A DNA stretch of 64,000 nucleotides from Dyadobacter fermentans. Lineage in GTDB: Bacteria; Bacteroidota; Bacteroidia; Cytophagales; Spirosomataceae. This document shows, in pieces, positions 1 through 8,719 of the stretch. Numbering within the stretch: the first letter of the stretch is position 1; each line of letters starts with the position of its first letter. Below the pieces are notes generated by a model. That model had not been told where the DNA came from and did not search any database. It worked only from the letters and a program-made list of their open reading frames with translations. The stretch covers positions 1 to 64,000 of the forward strand of contig NZ_JAHXBN010000011.1 in NCBI RefSeq assembly GCF_019924045.1, in the 5' to 3' direction. The position numbers and the translations under genes are program-made.

Positions 1-59
1 ATAGCCTGCTGGCGGAAAGACTCGTAATCGAACGCTTTTTTCTCCTGTTTTTCTTTCAT
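1..59 (-). CDS. IS256-family transposase, N-terminal start only (runs off window)
   Basis: Read on the minus strand from an ATG at 57-59, the frame stays open to the window edge and gives about 19 residues beginning MKEKQEKKAFDYESFRQQA. A lysine-rich start followed by FD(Y/F)E(S/A)F(R/K) is typical of IS256-family transposases in Bacteroidota. About 30 bases upstream, at 70-93, is sequence that could belong to the element's terminal inverted repeat (GTGTGTCAAG on the minus strand). Family assignment rests on memory of a short N-terminus and is tentative. If correct, an insertion sequence ends about 200 bp upstream of the response regulator. Confidence 0.45.
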   Translation of the reverse strand, partial: MKEKQEKKAFDYESFRQQA

Positions 60-198
60 TTGTTCATCAAGTTACTAAATCTAACTTGACACACTTTTTT
101 GAACACTCTCCACAATATGCCACATACCATAGACTCGACACCGTTCATGTGCCCCTCAAATGAAGTCAAAAACAACACATCAACGTCTTCGAAAATGT

Positions 199-215
199 TT
201 TAAGGACATCTTAAG
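199..215 (+). promoter_or_regulatory. Two CTTAAG-type boxes 11 bp apart upstream of the response regulator
   Basis: TTTAAG at 199-204 and CTTAAG at 210-215 start exactly 11 bp apart. The same hexamer with the same 11-bp phase occurs four times before the effector operon at 2347-2385. Direct repeats at 10-11 bp are the usual binding pattern of OmpR-family regulators, so this is inferred to be an autoregulatory site of the downstream response regulator. Confidence 0.65.
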
Positions 216-290
216 ATTACTTGTAGTTGCTATTTGCTGCCTTCTTCCTTATTTAGCATGAAAGTCCCCGTAATTCAACCAATAAGTATC

Positions 291-959
291 ATGCGAATCC
301 TGATCATCGAAGACGAGACTGGTATCCTGAACTTCCTTAGACAGGGGCTTGCAGAAGAATCTTATTCAGTCGATACGGCCACGAATGGCCTCGATGGGCT
401 TGAAATGGCACTCGCGGAAGCGTACGATGTGATACTGCTCGATTGGATGCTGCCCGGTAAAAGTGGAGTCGAAGTCTGTCGGGAAATCAGAAAGGAAGGC
501 ATCAGAACGCCCATCATCTTCCTAACCGCACGCGATACAGTGCAGGATACGGTGTTCGGTTTGCAGGCCGGCGCCAACGATTACATCAAAAAGCCGTTCA
601 GTTTTGAGGAGCTTCTGGAACGGATCAAAGTACAATTGCGACCGCATTCGGGCGAACAGGTTGAATTTCGGCTGGGTCCGATTCTGGTCGATACCCAATC
701 CCACCAGGTTTTCAGGGATTCACAGGAAATTAAGCTCACACAGAAAGAATTCGGCCTGCTGGAATTTCTGCTCCGCAACAAAGGAAAGGTTTGTCGCCGG
801 ACCCGGATCATCGAAAGCGTTTGGGACATTCATTTCGAGTATAACACCGGTGTGATCGACGTGTACATTAATTCGCTGCGCAAAAAGCTTGGACTCACCA
901 AAGAAGAAGACTACATCCAGACCATCCGTGGCGTGGGTTACATTGCAAAGGAAGTATGA
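291..959 (+). CDS. OmpR/CusR-type response regulator
   Basis: DNA-binding response regulator of 222 residues. The receiver domain occupies roughly residues 1-115: acidic pocket IIEDE near the start, phosphoacceptor Asp in LLDWMLPG (about residue 51), and the conserved Lys in IKKPFS. A C-terminal winged helix (Trans_reg_C) includes QKEFGLLEFLL and ends with RGVGYI. I chose the ATG at 291 because MRILIIEDE is the family's usual start; an upstream TTG at 234 would add a non-conserved tail. The stop overlaps the kinase start (ATGA at 956-959), so the two are translationally coupled. Adjacent efflux genes suggest a metal- or envelope-stress response, similar to CusR, but the signal is not visible. 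Confidence 0.93.
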   Translation: MRILIIEDETGILNFLRQGLAEESYSVDTATNGLDGLEMALAEAYDVILLDWMLPGKSGVEVCREIRKEGIRTPIIFLTARDTVQDTVFGLQAGANDYIKKPFSFEELLERIKVQLRPHSGEQVEFRLGPILVDTQSHQVFRDSQEIKLTQKEFGLLEFLLRNKGKVCRRTRIIESVWDIHFEYNTGVIDVYINSLRKKLGLTKEEDYIQTIRGVGYIAKEV

Positions 960-2362
960 ATAATGCGCCGATGACCTCCTCCTATCGAAACCGGATCGCC
1001 CTCAATTTTACCCTCGGTACCGCGCTACTGGTGGCCCTGATTTTTTTGCTGATCTATTACATTGTCAGCGCCACGGTTTTCAACCGTCTGGAAAAAGACC
1101 TCGGCTACGAGTTGGAAAAGCATTTCTATGAAGTGGGCGTCCGGGAAGGGCGCCCCTACTTCGCCGACAAGGCCGAATGGCTGGAACGCGAGCACAGTGA
1201 ACTGGAAATCAATCCGGTATTTGTTGTACTGACGAACCTTTCGGGAAACGTGATCGATAAATCACCTAATCTGAAAAATGATTCCCTGAAACTCCATTTC
1301 TCTACAGTGGATCGAGCTGTGTTCAAAACCAGTTTGCAGGGGCAGGCAATCGAGCAGATACAGCTAGCCATTAAGGAAAATAACCGGCCGGCTGGCTATA
1401 TCGTCGTAGCGATGCCCATCGACGAATCGGAGAGAGTGCTTTTTAATCTCAAAGTGGTGCTTTTAGTCGCATTTCCTGCGGTGCTGGCAATCCTGTTCGT
1501 TTTCACGCGGTACACTGCCGGCAGGAGTATACAACCCGTGCTGACGGTAATAGACACAGCCAGCAAGATTTCCAACGACAATATGGGCAGCCGCATCCCG
1601 GTACCGGCCGTCCGGGACGAACTACACCTGCTGGTCACCACCCTGAACGAGTTGATGACCCGCGTTGAAAATGCCATCGAGCGGGAAAAACGGTTTACGG
1701 CCGACGCCTCGCATGAGCTCCGTACGCCACTGGCCGTGATTAAGGGTACGCTGGAAGTGTTGATACGAAAGCCAAGGTCGGCGGATGAATACATCTCCAA
1801 AATCTCGTTCTGCATCGCAGAAATGGACCGCATTAACCACCTGGTTGATCAACTTCTGCTTCTAACCCGGTTCGAAAGCCAGCAAAAGGCGATGGACATG
1901 AGAGCCATAGACCTTTCCGAACTCACCGGCACCGTTCTGGTACGCTACCAGCAGCAAATCGTCGAAAAGAAGCTCTCCGTCGATTTGGAAACGGACGGAA
2001 AGCATGTCGTATATAGTGATCCGTACATGACGGAGATCATTTTAGACAACATTATTTCCAATGCGGTGAAATATTCGACCGGCCCTGCTGGCATTACCAT
2101 CAGGGTCGTCACTTCTGGCGAAAGGACGCAGTACTCAGTAACCGACCAGGGAATCGGCATCGACGCCGGTGACATCAACCGCATACGCGATGCATTCTAC
2201 CGTTCGGCACCCCTGTCACATCCCGAGGTGAAGGGAAGCGGCCTGGGCCTCTCGATCGTCAGCCGCATGTGCGAAATACTTGGAGTGGATTTCGACATCC
2301 ATAGCCAGCTAGGCAAAGGCACCCAAGTTACGCTCTCATTTCCAATCTTAAGTCAATCTTAA
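956..2362 (+). CDS. Membrane sensor histidine kinase (partner of upstream regulator)
   Basis: Orthodox sensor kinase of 468 residues. A first transmembrane segment (about 15-40), a periplasmic sensor of about 120 residues, a second transmembrane segment (about 168-190), then HAMP, HisKA with phosphoacceptor His253 in FTADASHELRTPL, and HATPase_c with an N-box (DNIISNAVKYS), DQGIGID and GSGLGLSIV. The architecture is that of the CusS group. It should phosphorylate the regulator encoded just upstream, whose gene it overlaps by 4 bp. The periplasmic ligand cannot be read from sequence. It is followed directly by the CTTAAG repeat array and the Rieske/efflux operon, the likely target. Confidence 0.93.
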   Translation: MNNAPMTSSYRNRIALNFTLGTALLVALIFLLIYYIVSATVFNRLEKDLGYELEKHFYEVGVREGRPYFADKAEWLEREHSELEINPVFVVLTNLSGNVIDKSPNLKNDSLKLHFSTVDRAVFKTSLQGQAIEQIQLAIKENNRPAGYIVVAMPIDESERVLFNLKVVLLVAFPAVLAILFVFTRYTAGRSIQPVLTVIDTASKISNDNMGSRIPVPAVRDELHLLVTTLNELMTRVENAIEREKRFTADASHELRTPLAVIKGTLEVLIRKPRSADEYISKISFCIAEMDRINHLVDQLLLLTRFESQQKAMDMRAIDLSELTGTVLVRYQQQIVEKKLSVDLETDGKHVVYSDPYMTEIILDNIISNAVKYSTGPAGITIRVVTSGERTQYSVTDQGIGIDAGDINRIRDAFYRSAPLSHPEVKGSGLGLSIVSRMCEILGVDFDIHSQLGKGTQVTLSFPILSQS

Positions 2363-2404
2363 GAATCCCTTGAGAATCCCTTAAGAAAGGCAGGGATACC
2401 TTTG
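2347..2404 (+). promoter_or_regulatory. Four phased CTTAAG boxes plus TAnnTTTG promoter before the Rieske/efflux operon
   Basis: CTTAAG begins at 2347, 2358, 2369 (as CTTGAG) and 2380: four direct repeats with an exact 11-bp period. Twelve bases after the last box, 2397-2404 reads TACCTTTG, a perfect match to the Bacteroidota -7 consensus TAnnTTTG, 43 bp before the Rieske start codon. The first box lies inside the last kinase codons. The arrangement fits a response-regulator-activated promoter; the regulator is inferred to be the one encoded at 291-959. Confidence 0.75.
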
Positions 2405-2446
2405 ATTCAGATAGAAACTGATCAAAGTTAATCCTGCTAATCGTCC

Positions 2447-2887
2447 ATGAACTTCAACAAACGCGCTGAAAACCTGAGCCGCCATGCCTTTCTGCGCAAG
2501 CTAGGCTTTGGCGGAACGGCACTTGCCGCATTCTATTTTGGCAGTCACCTGCAATCATGTACCAACGACCGCGTCAATCCCGCGCCTACCAATATGACCC
2601 TCGATTTGAACGACCCTGCTTACGCGGCGCTGAAATCCAATGGCGGATACGTCGTAAAGGATGGCGTCGTCATCGCCCGAAGCAATACGGGCTCTTACAT
2701 AGCGGCTACCCGTACGTGCAGCCATGAAGGCCGTAACGAGGTAATCTACCAAACCGACCATTTTTATTGCACGGCACACGGCGCCCAATACGACAATACC
2801 GGCAAAGGCCTCAATAGTGAAGGCAGGAAAGGAATAGCCGTTTACACGACCTCACTTACCGGCCAAATTCTGACAATAACCGCCTAA
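2447..2887 (+). CDS. Rieske [2Fe-2S] lipoprotein
   Basis: Rieske iron-sulfur protein of 146 residues. The cluster ligands are visible as C-x-H (Cys91, His93 in TCSHEGR) and C-x2-H (Cys108, His111 in YCTAHGAQYD). The N-terminus carries SRHAFLRKLGFGG, which resembles a Tat signal with the second Arg replaced by His, followed by a hydrophobic stretch and a lipobox LQSC, so Cys38 is probably lipidated. It is not part of a bc1/b6f complex, since no cytochrome b gene is nearby; a stand-alone periplasmic electron carrier is more likely. First gene of an operon with the DUF5777, YceI and RND genes, 3 bp before the next start. Confidence 0.9.
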   Translation: MNFNKRAENLSRHAFLRKLGFGGTALAAFYFGSHLQSCTNDRVNPAPTNMTLDLNDPAYAALKSNGGYVVKDGVVIARSNTGSYIAATRTCSHEGRNEVIYQTDHFYCTAHGAQYDNTGKGLNSEGRKGIAVYTTSLTGQILTITA

Positions 2888-2890
2888 GCC

Positions 2891-3811
2891 ATGCTCAAAA
2901 CGACATCTGTACTCTTTTTCAGCCTGATAGCTTCCGTGGCAATGGCCCAAACAGACCTGATGAAGGAATTGGAACAAGCCGATGATTCGACCGTACATTA
3001 TGCTGCGGCGACTTTCAAAGGCACCCGCATTATCAACGGGCATTCAATCGAAACGGTCGGAAAAAACAACATGGACTTCATTATTTCGCACCGTTTCGGG
3101 GCGATCAATTCCGGAGCAGGCAATTTTTTCGGTTTGGACGAATCCCAGATCAGGCTCGCGCTGGAATATGGCCTCACCGACCGGCTGATGGTAGGTATCG
3201 GCCGCAGCAGCTATCAAAAAACGATCGACATTTTTGTAAAATACCGTTTGCTTCGCCAGTCAAGCGGCCTACGCAATGTACCGGTGTCCGTTACGCTCTT
3301 CGCGAGCGACGCGCACAATGCGAGTACCTCCACGCCCGATCTTCCTTTTTACACCATTACCCAGCGCCAGACCTACACCTTCCAGGCGCTGGTTGCCCGG
3401 AAATTCAATGAAAAGCTCTCGCTGCAACTCACACCGACCGTGATGCACCGTAACCTCGCAGAAAAGCCACTGGATGCGAACAATGTGTATGCGCTGGGCA
3501 TGGGCGGGCGCTACAAGCTTACGAAGCGGACCTCGTTCAATGCCGAGTATTGGTATACGCCCAAGCGCATCGGAAACACCACCCAGCGGGATCCGCAATA
3601 CACCAACACGCTCTCCCTGGGCTTCGACATCGAGACCGGCGGACACGTTTTCCAGCTTCACCTGACCAACTCGCGCGGCATGATCGAGAAGCAGTTCCTC
3701 GGCCAGACGACCGGCAAATGGAGCAACGGGGATATCTTCTACGGTTTCAATGTCGCCAGGACATTCAGTTTCGATAAAAGCAAAAAACGGAGCAACAGCA
3801 ATGGATATTAA
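2891..3811 (+). CDS. DUF5777 outer-membrane beta-barrel protein
   Basis: Protein of 306 residues with a cleavable signal peptide (cut after AMA) and the alternating aromatic pattern of an outer-membrane beta-barrel. The conserved DUF5777 blocks are present: GTRIINGHSIET, FIISHRFGAIN, FFGLDESQIRLALEYG and LMVGIGRSS. The family has no established function. Such genes tend to sit with Rieske and YceI genes in Cytophagales, as here (recalled, not searched). Starts 3 bp after the Rieske stop; its end overlaps the YceI start by 11 bp. Confidence 0.85.
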   Translation: MLKTTSVLFFSLIASVAMAQTDLMKELEQADDSTVHYAAATFKGTRIINGHSIETVGKNNMDFIISHRFGAINSGAGNFFGLDESQIRLALEYGLTDRLMVGIGRSSYQKTIDIFVKYRLLRQSSGLRNVPVSVTLFASDAHNASTSTPDLPFYTITQRQTYTFQALVARKFNEKLSLQLTPTVMHRNLAEKPLDANNVYALGMGGRYKLTKRTSFNAEYWYTPKRIGNTTQRDPQYTNTLSLGFDIETGGHVFQLHLTNSRGMIEKQFLGQTTGKWSNGDIFYGFNVARTFSFDKSKKRSNSNGY

Positions 3812-4364
3812 GCTTTTCAGGTTGGCATTTCTACTGATGGCCAGTCAGCTGCTGGCTATCTGCGCCAGTGGGCAGATTTACATGACCAAAACCGGGCAGA
3901 CGAGTTTTTTCTCAGAAACACCCCTGGAAAACATCTCGGCTGTAAACCAGCACGTAGCGGTGCTGCTCAACAGCGCCAACGGAGAAATCGCGGTTCGTAT
4001 GCAGCACAGGGCGTTCAGTTTCCCAAACAAGCTCATGCAGGAGCATTACAATGAAAACTATATGGAAACCGAGAAATACCCGGCGGCCAGCTTTACGGGA
4101 AAGATCAGCGAGCCTATTGATTACGGCAGGGACGGTACTTACCCGGTGAGCGCAGAAGGCGTTCTCGATATCCACGGCGTGAAGCAAAAACGGGTGTTGA
4201 AAGGTCAGCTGGTAGTCGACCACGGGCAATGCACACTGGACTGCGAATTCGGCGTGAGACTTTCCGATCACAATATCCAGGTCCCTACCCTGGTGCTTGC
4301 CAAAATCGCCGAGTCCATTTCAGTCAAAAACAAGTTCGTCCTCACAGGGAAGAAAAACCCGTAG
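3801..4364 (+). CDS. YceI-family periplasmic protein
   Basis: YceI-like lipocalin-fold protein of 187 residues. Signal peptide MDIKLFRLAFLLMASQLL ending near CASGQ, then the family pattern: TGQTSFFSETPLENISA, NKLMQEHYNENYMETEKYP, ASFTGKI, and the DIHGVKQ strand. Members bind isoprenoid-like lipids or quinones in a hydrophobic tunnel, which is suggestive beside a Rieske protein. I use the ATG at 3801 rather than an upstream in-frame start because it begins the signal peptide and overlaps the previous gene end. Confidence 0.9.
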   Translation: MDIKLFRLAFLLMASQLLAICASGQIYMTKTGQTSFFSETPLENISAVNQHVAVLLNSANGEIAVRMQHRAFSFPNKLMQEHYNENYMETEKYPAASFTGKISEPIDYGRDGTYPVSAEGVLDIHGVKQKRVLKGQLVVDHGQCTLDCEFGVRLSDHNIQVPTLVLAKIAESISVKNKFVLTGKKNP

Positions 4365-4371
4365 CGACTCA

Positions 4372-7300
4372 ATGCTGAACAAAATCATTGCCTTTTCGGT
4401 CAAAAACAAGCTTATAGTAGGGCTGCTCGTCCTTGCGCTGATAGGTTATGGCAGCTATGAGCTCACCCGCCTGCCCATCGACGCCGTGCCTGACATCACC
4501 AACAACCAGGTGCAGGTAATCACCATCGCCCCATCTTTCGGCGCGACCGACATCGAAAGACTGGTTACGTTTCCCATTGAACAGGCCAACAACAATATTT
4601 CGGGGCTCAAAGAGATACGCAGTTTCTCGCGCTTCGGCCTTTCCCTCGTCACGATCGTTTTTGAGGACGATGTGGATGTGTACTGGGCACGGCAGCAGGT
4701 TTCCGAGCGGCTTGCAAAAGTGCAGTCGCAAATCCCCCAGGGCATCGGTACGCCCGAGCTGGGGCCCATCAGTACAGGGCTTGGCGAGATTTACCAGTAT
4801 GTGGTACGCGCCCGGGAAGGATACCGGCACCGTTACGATGAAACCGAGCTGCGCACAATTCAGGATTGGATCGTCAGGAGGCAATTACTTGGCGTGAAAG
4901 GTGTTGCGGAAGTGAGTAGTTTCGGTGGTAAGCTCAAACAATACTCCATCGAGGTAGATCCTGCGAAACTGCTCTCCATGGGATTGAATATCAATGACCT
5001 ATTCACAGCTCTACAGGAAAACAACGCCAATACCGGGGGAGCATACATCGAAAAGGGGCCGTCGGTACTCTACATCCGCAGCGAGGGGCTTGTGGAGAGC
5101 CTGGAAGATATCGGCAGCATCGCTGTCAGGAATCTGCCTGACGGACAGCCTGTTTTTATTCGCGACGTTGCCGAGGTTAAGACCGGATTCGCCACCCGTT
5201 ACGGGGCTATGTGCTACAACGACCAGGGGGAAGTCTCCGGGGCCGTGGTAATGATGCTCAAAGGGGCTAACAGTAGCGAGGTGATCAGCGCGGTAAAGCA
5301 ACGCGTGGCGCAAATCCAGAAGACGCTGCCGGAGGGGGTGGTGATAGAACCATTTCTGGACCGTACCAAGATGGTCAACAATGCTATCGGAACCGTGGAG
5401 AAAAACCTGCTGGAAGGGGCATTGATCGTCGTTTTTGTATTGGTCCTCTTTCTGGGAAATCTCAGGGCAGGCCTGCTGGTGGCATCGGTGATTCCATTGG
5501 CCATGCTTTTTGCCGTCATCATGATGAACACCTTCGGCGTCAGCGGCAACCTGATGAGCCTTGGCGCACTGGATTTCGGACTAATTGTCGACGGCGCTGT
5601 GATCATTGTCGAGACGGTAATGCACCAGATCGCCCGGAGCACCCGATTTTCAGGCGCGGACCGGCTCACACAAACACAAATGGACGAGCAGGTCAACGAG
5701 TCGGCCGACCGCATGATGAACAGCGCTGTATTCGGGCAGATGATTATCTTGATCGTGTACCTGCCCATATTCACCCTGCAAGGTATCGAAGGGAAAATGT
5801 TTAAGCCGATGGCGCAAACCGTGGCATTTGCCTTGTTCGGCGCCTTCCTGCTCTCGGTAACCTACATTCCCATGATGAGCGCGGTGTTTTTGAGTAAAAA
5901 AGTGAACCACGAGCCCAATTGGTCGGACCGCGTCATGAGCAAAATTACAGCCGGTTACCTGATCGCTCTGAAAAAACTGCTGGGTTTTCCAAGGTTCGTC
6001 ATGCTATCCGTGCTACTCCTTTTCTGCGCAGCAATATTTACGCTTACAACGCTGGGAGGCGAGTTCATACCCGCATTGGAAGAAGGGGATTTTGCGGTCG
6101 ACACGCGTGTGCTCACGGGCAGCAGCCTCTCCACCACGATCGCCAATACGACCAAAGCGGCACACATTCTCAAGACCCGGTTTCCCGAGGTGGAAAAGGT
6201 GGTTACCAAGATCGGCAGCGGCGAGGTACCTACCGATCCGATGCCCATGGAAGCGAGCGATATGATGGTGATCCTGAAAGACAAAAGTGAATGGACTTCG
6301 GCAAGCACGTTCCCGGAGCTTTCGGAGAAAATGGGCCGTGCATTGCAGGAAGTGCCAGGAGTGACGGCCGGGTTTCAATTTCCGGTGCAAATGCGCTTCA
6401 ACGAGCTCATGACGGGTGCACGGCAGGATGTGGTTTGCAAAATATTCGGAGAAAACCTGGATACGCTGGCATTGTATGCGGCCAGGCTGGGGAAACTTGT
6501 CAATCGGGTCGATGGCGCCCGGAACCTGTACATCGAAGCGGTATCGGGTTTGCCGCAGATCGTGATACGGTACAACCGAAATACAATCGCGCAGTTCGGC
6601 CTTACTATCGGGGCCGTGAACCGCATCGTAAATACCGGACTGGCCGGCCAAAGTACCGGGATGGTTTTCGAAGGAGAAAAACGCTTTGACCTGGTTGTCC
6701 GGCTCGATCCGGCTCAAAAAAGGAATGTAGCCCAGATCCGCGACCTGCTGGTGCCTACCCCTAACGGGAATCAGGTCCCGCTTTCGCAGCTGGCCGACAT
6801 CCGCATCGTCACCGGCCCCAACCAAATCCAGCGGGAGGATGCCAAGCGCCGCATCGTGGTAGGCTTTAACGTAGCGGGGCGCGATGTGCAGAGCATTGTA
6901 AGCGAACTACAAACCAAAGTTGGCCGTAACCTGCAACTGCCGACTGGCTACTACGTCACCTACGGCGGAGCGTTCGAAAATCTGAATGCTGCCAAAGCGC
7001 GCCTGATGATCGCCGTTCCCGTGTCGCTCGTGCTGATCTTTGTACTGCTTTATTTCGCATTCAACTCAGTGCGCGACGGCCTGCTGATTTACTCAGCGAT
7101 CCCGCTATCGGCCATAGGCGGGATTTTCTTGCTTGCCCTGCGTGGAATGCCGTTCAGTATCAGTGCCGGAATCGGCTTTATCGCACTATTCGGTGTAGCG
7201 GTACTGAATGGAATTGTGCTCGTAGCCGAATTCAACCGGATTCGCAAAGCCGGTGAAAGCACTATTCAGAAGGCTATTCTCGAAGGGTCCAGCCACCGGC

Positions 7301-8715
7301 TTCGCCCTGTTCTGATGACCGCCTTTGTCGCCTCCCTGGGCTTTTTGCCGATGGCGGTGAGCAATGGTGCCGGAGCGGAAGTACAGCGGCCGCTGGCCAC
7401 GGTGGTGATCGGCGGTCTGTTGATCGCGACGGCGTTGACATTGTTCGTTTTACCGGTTCTGTATATGGTCTTCGAAAACCGGTTCCATCTCAAAGCAGGG
7501 GCAGGTGTCCTGGTGATCTCCGCTTGCTTGCTCGCACCCGGTCAGACCCGGGCCCAGAAGGAGATCAGTCTGGAAACGGCTATCAACCTCGCGCTGAAAG
7601 ACAATAGTCAGTTAAAAAGCGAAAAGTTACAGGCGGAATACCGCCGGGCACTTATAAAAACTGCCGTCAGCCTACCGCAAACCAACGTGAGTTTGGAGGC
7701 GGGGCAGATCAATAGCGCCTATACCGATACGCGGCTCGCATTATCCCAATCGGTGCTGTTTCCGGTAGTTTACCGGCGGCAGCGTTCGCTTCTGGAACAG
7801 GAGTTTGAGGCAGGCGCCCTGCAAGCGTCGGCCACGGCGCTCGATCTGCAGCGAAAGGTTACGCAAGAGTTTTATATACTACTGTACCTCAGACAAAAAG
7901 CAATGCTTCTCGGCTCACTGGATAGCCTGTATACCACCGTCGTTACGCGCGCCGCCGAACGCCTCGCCCGGGGCGAAACCAACGTCCTGGAAAAGACTAG
8001 CGCTGAAATGCAGCTGGGGCAGATCAGACAGCAACGCAGGCAACTGGACACCGATTACAAACTGGCGCTGATCACATTCAACTTGCTGTTGAACGGATCC
8101 GAACAATACGAACCGCATGACGGCGCGCTTATTTTCCCTTCACGCACGGGTGCCGACACGGCCAAACTGCGATCCCACCCCTTTGTACAGTTGGCCGGCC
8201 GGCAGCAGGACATCGCCGCCGCGGCTATTGCTGTCGAGAAAGCACGGCTCTTGCCCGAATTGAGCCTGGCCTACAACAACATGAGCATGCGAGGCACCGG
8301 CGCAGACAATAAACTGTATAGTGGCCGACCACGCTTCCAGGCTGCACAGATCGGAGTAGGCATTCCTATTTTCGCAGGCGCACAAAAAGCGCGTATCCGT
8401 GCAGCTGAGCTCGCCCGCGAGGCCATCAGCGCGCAATATCACGGACAGTACCAGCAGTTTGCATCCCGCTATATGGCAACACTGACAGGTTACCGCCAAT
8501 TGCTCGAACGCGTAGGCTATTACCGGGATTCCGCCGTCCCCAATGCCGAACTCGTTATCCTGACGGCCTCCCGCCAGCTTCGGGAAGGTGCTATCAACTA
8601 CCTGGAATGGAGCCAGCTGATCGCTCAGGCCACATCGATCAGGAGCGAATATCTTGATACGATCGCCAATCTGAACCAAAATGCCATAGAACTGGACTAT
8701 TTCCTTAGCCAATAA
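4372..8715 (+). CDS. Heavy-metal RND efflux pump (CusA/CzcA) fused to a TolC-type outer-membrane channel
   Basis: Very long protein of 1447 residues. Residues 1 to about 1040 are a heavy-metal RND transporter: N-terminal SVKNKLIVGLLVLALIGYG, the TM4 signature DFGLIVDGAVIIVE, periplasmic LEEGDFAVDTRV, the PTDPMPMEASD loop, and RPLATVVIGG near the end. About residue 1040-1060 is an extra hydrophobic stretch ending in a signal-peptidase-like site (TRAQ), then a complete TolC/CusC-like module with two helical hairpin repeats (LETAINLALKDNS to the C-terminus). Such CusA-TolC fusions occur in Bacteroidota. Metal specificity cannot be decided: methionines in the loop favour Cu/Ag, but this is weak. 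The ATG at 4372 lies 7 bp after the YceI stop and starts at the canonical first helix. Confidence 0.93.
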   Translation: MLNKIIAFSVKNKLIVGLLVLALIGYGSYELTRLPIDAVPDITNNQVQVITIAPSFGATDIERLVTFPIEQANNNISGLKEIRSFSRFGLSLVTIVFEDDVDVYWARQQVSERLAKVQSQIPQGIGTPELGPISTGLGEIYQYVVRAREGYRHRYDETELRTIQDWIVRRQLLGVKGVAEVSSFGGKLKQYSIEVDPAKLLSMGLNINDLFTALQENNANTGGAYIEKGPSVLYIRSEGLVESLEDIGSIAVRNLPDGQPVFIRDVAEVKTGFATRYGAMCYNDQGEVSGAVVMMLKGANSSEVISAVKQRVAQIQKTLPEGVVIEPFLDRTKMVNNAIGTVEKNLLEGALIVVFVLVLFLGNLRAGLLVASVIPLAMLFAVIMMNTFGVSGNLMSLGALDFGLIVDGAVIIVETVMHQIARSTRFSGADRLTQTQMDEQVNESADRMMNSAVFGQMIILIVYLPIFTLQGIEGKMFKPMAQTVAFALFGAFLLSVTYIPMMSAVFLSKKVNHEPNWSDRVMSKITAGYLIALKKLLGFPRFVMLSVLLLFCAAIFTLTTLGGEFIPALEEGDFAVDTRVLTGSSLSTTIANTTKAAHILKTRFPEVEKVVTKIGSGEVPTDPMPMEASDMMVILKDKSEWTSASTFPELSEKMGRALQEVPGVTAGFQFPVQMRFNELMTGARQDVVCKIFGENLDTLALYAARLGKLVNRVDGARNLYIEAVSGLPQIVIRYNRNTIAQFGLTIGAVNRIVNTGLAGQSTGMVFEGEKRFDLVVRLDPAQKRNVAQIRDLLVPTPNGNQVPLSQLADIRIVTGPNQIQREDAKRRIVVGFNVAGRDVQSIVSELQTKVGRNLQLPTGYYVTYGGAFENLNAAKARLMIAVPVSLVLIFVLLYFAFNSVRDGLLIYSAIPLSAIGGIFLLALRGMPFSISAGIGFIALFGVAVLNGIVLVAEFNRIRKAGESTIQKAILEGSSHRLRPVLMTAFVASLGFLPMAVSNGAGAEVQRPLATVVIGGLLIATALTLFVLPVLYMVFENRFHLKAGAGVLVISACLLAPGQTRAQKEISLETAINLALKDNSQLKSEKLQAEYRRALIKTAVSLPQTNVSLEAGQINSAYTDTRLALSQSVLFPVVYRRQRSLLEQEFEAGALQASATALDLQRKVTQEFYILLYLRQKAMLLGSLDSLYTTVVTRAAERLARGETNVLEKTSAEMQLGQIRQQRRQLDTDYKLALITFNLLLNGSEQYEPHDGALIFPSRTGADTAKLRSHPFVQLAGRQQDIAAAAIAVEKARLLPELSLAYNNMSMRGTGADNKLYSGRPRFQAAQIGVGIPIFAGAQKARIRAAELAREAISAQYHGQYQQFASRYMATLTGYRQLLERVGYYRDSAVPNAELVILTASRQLREGAINYLEWSQLIAQATSIRSEYLDTIANLNQNAIELDYFLSQ

Positions 8716-8719
8716 GCGA

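Noticed and set aside
6013..6825. 270-codon frame opposite the RND pump
   Set aside because: Antisense shadow of a conserved transporter region.
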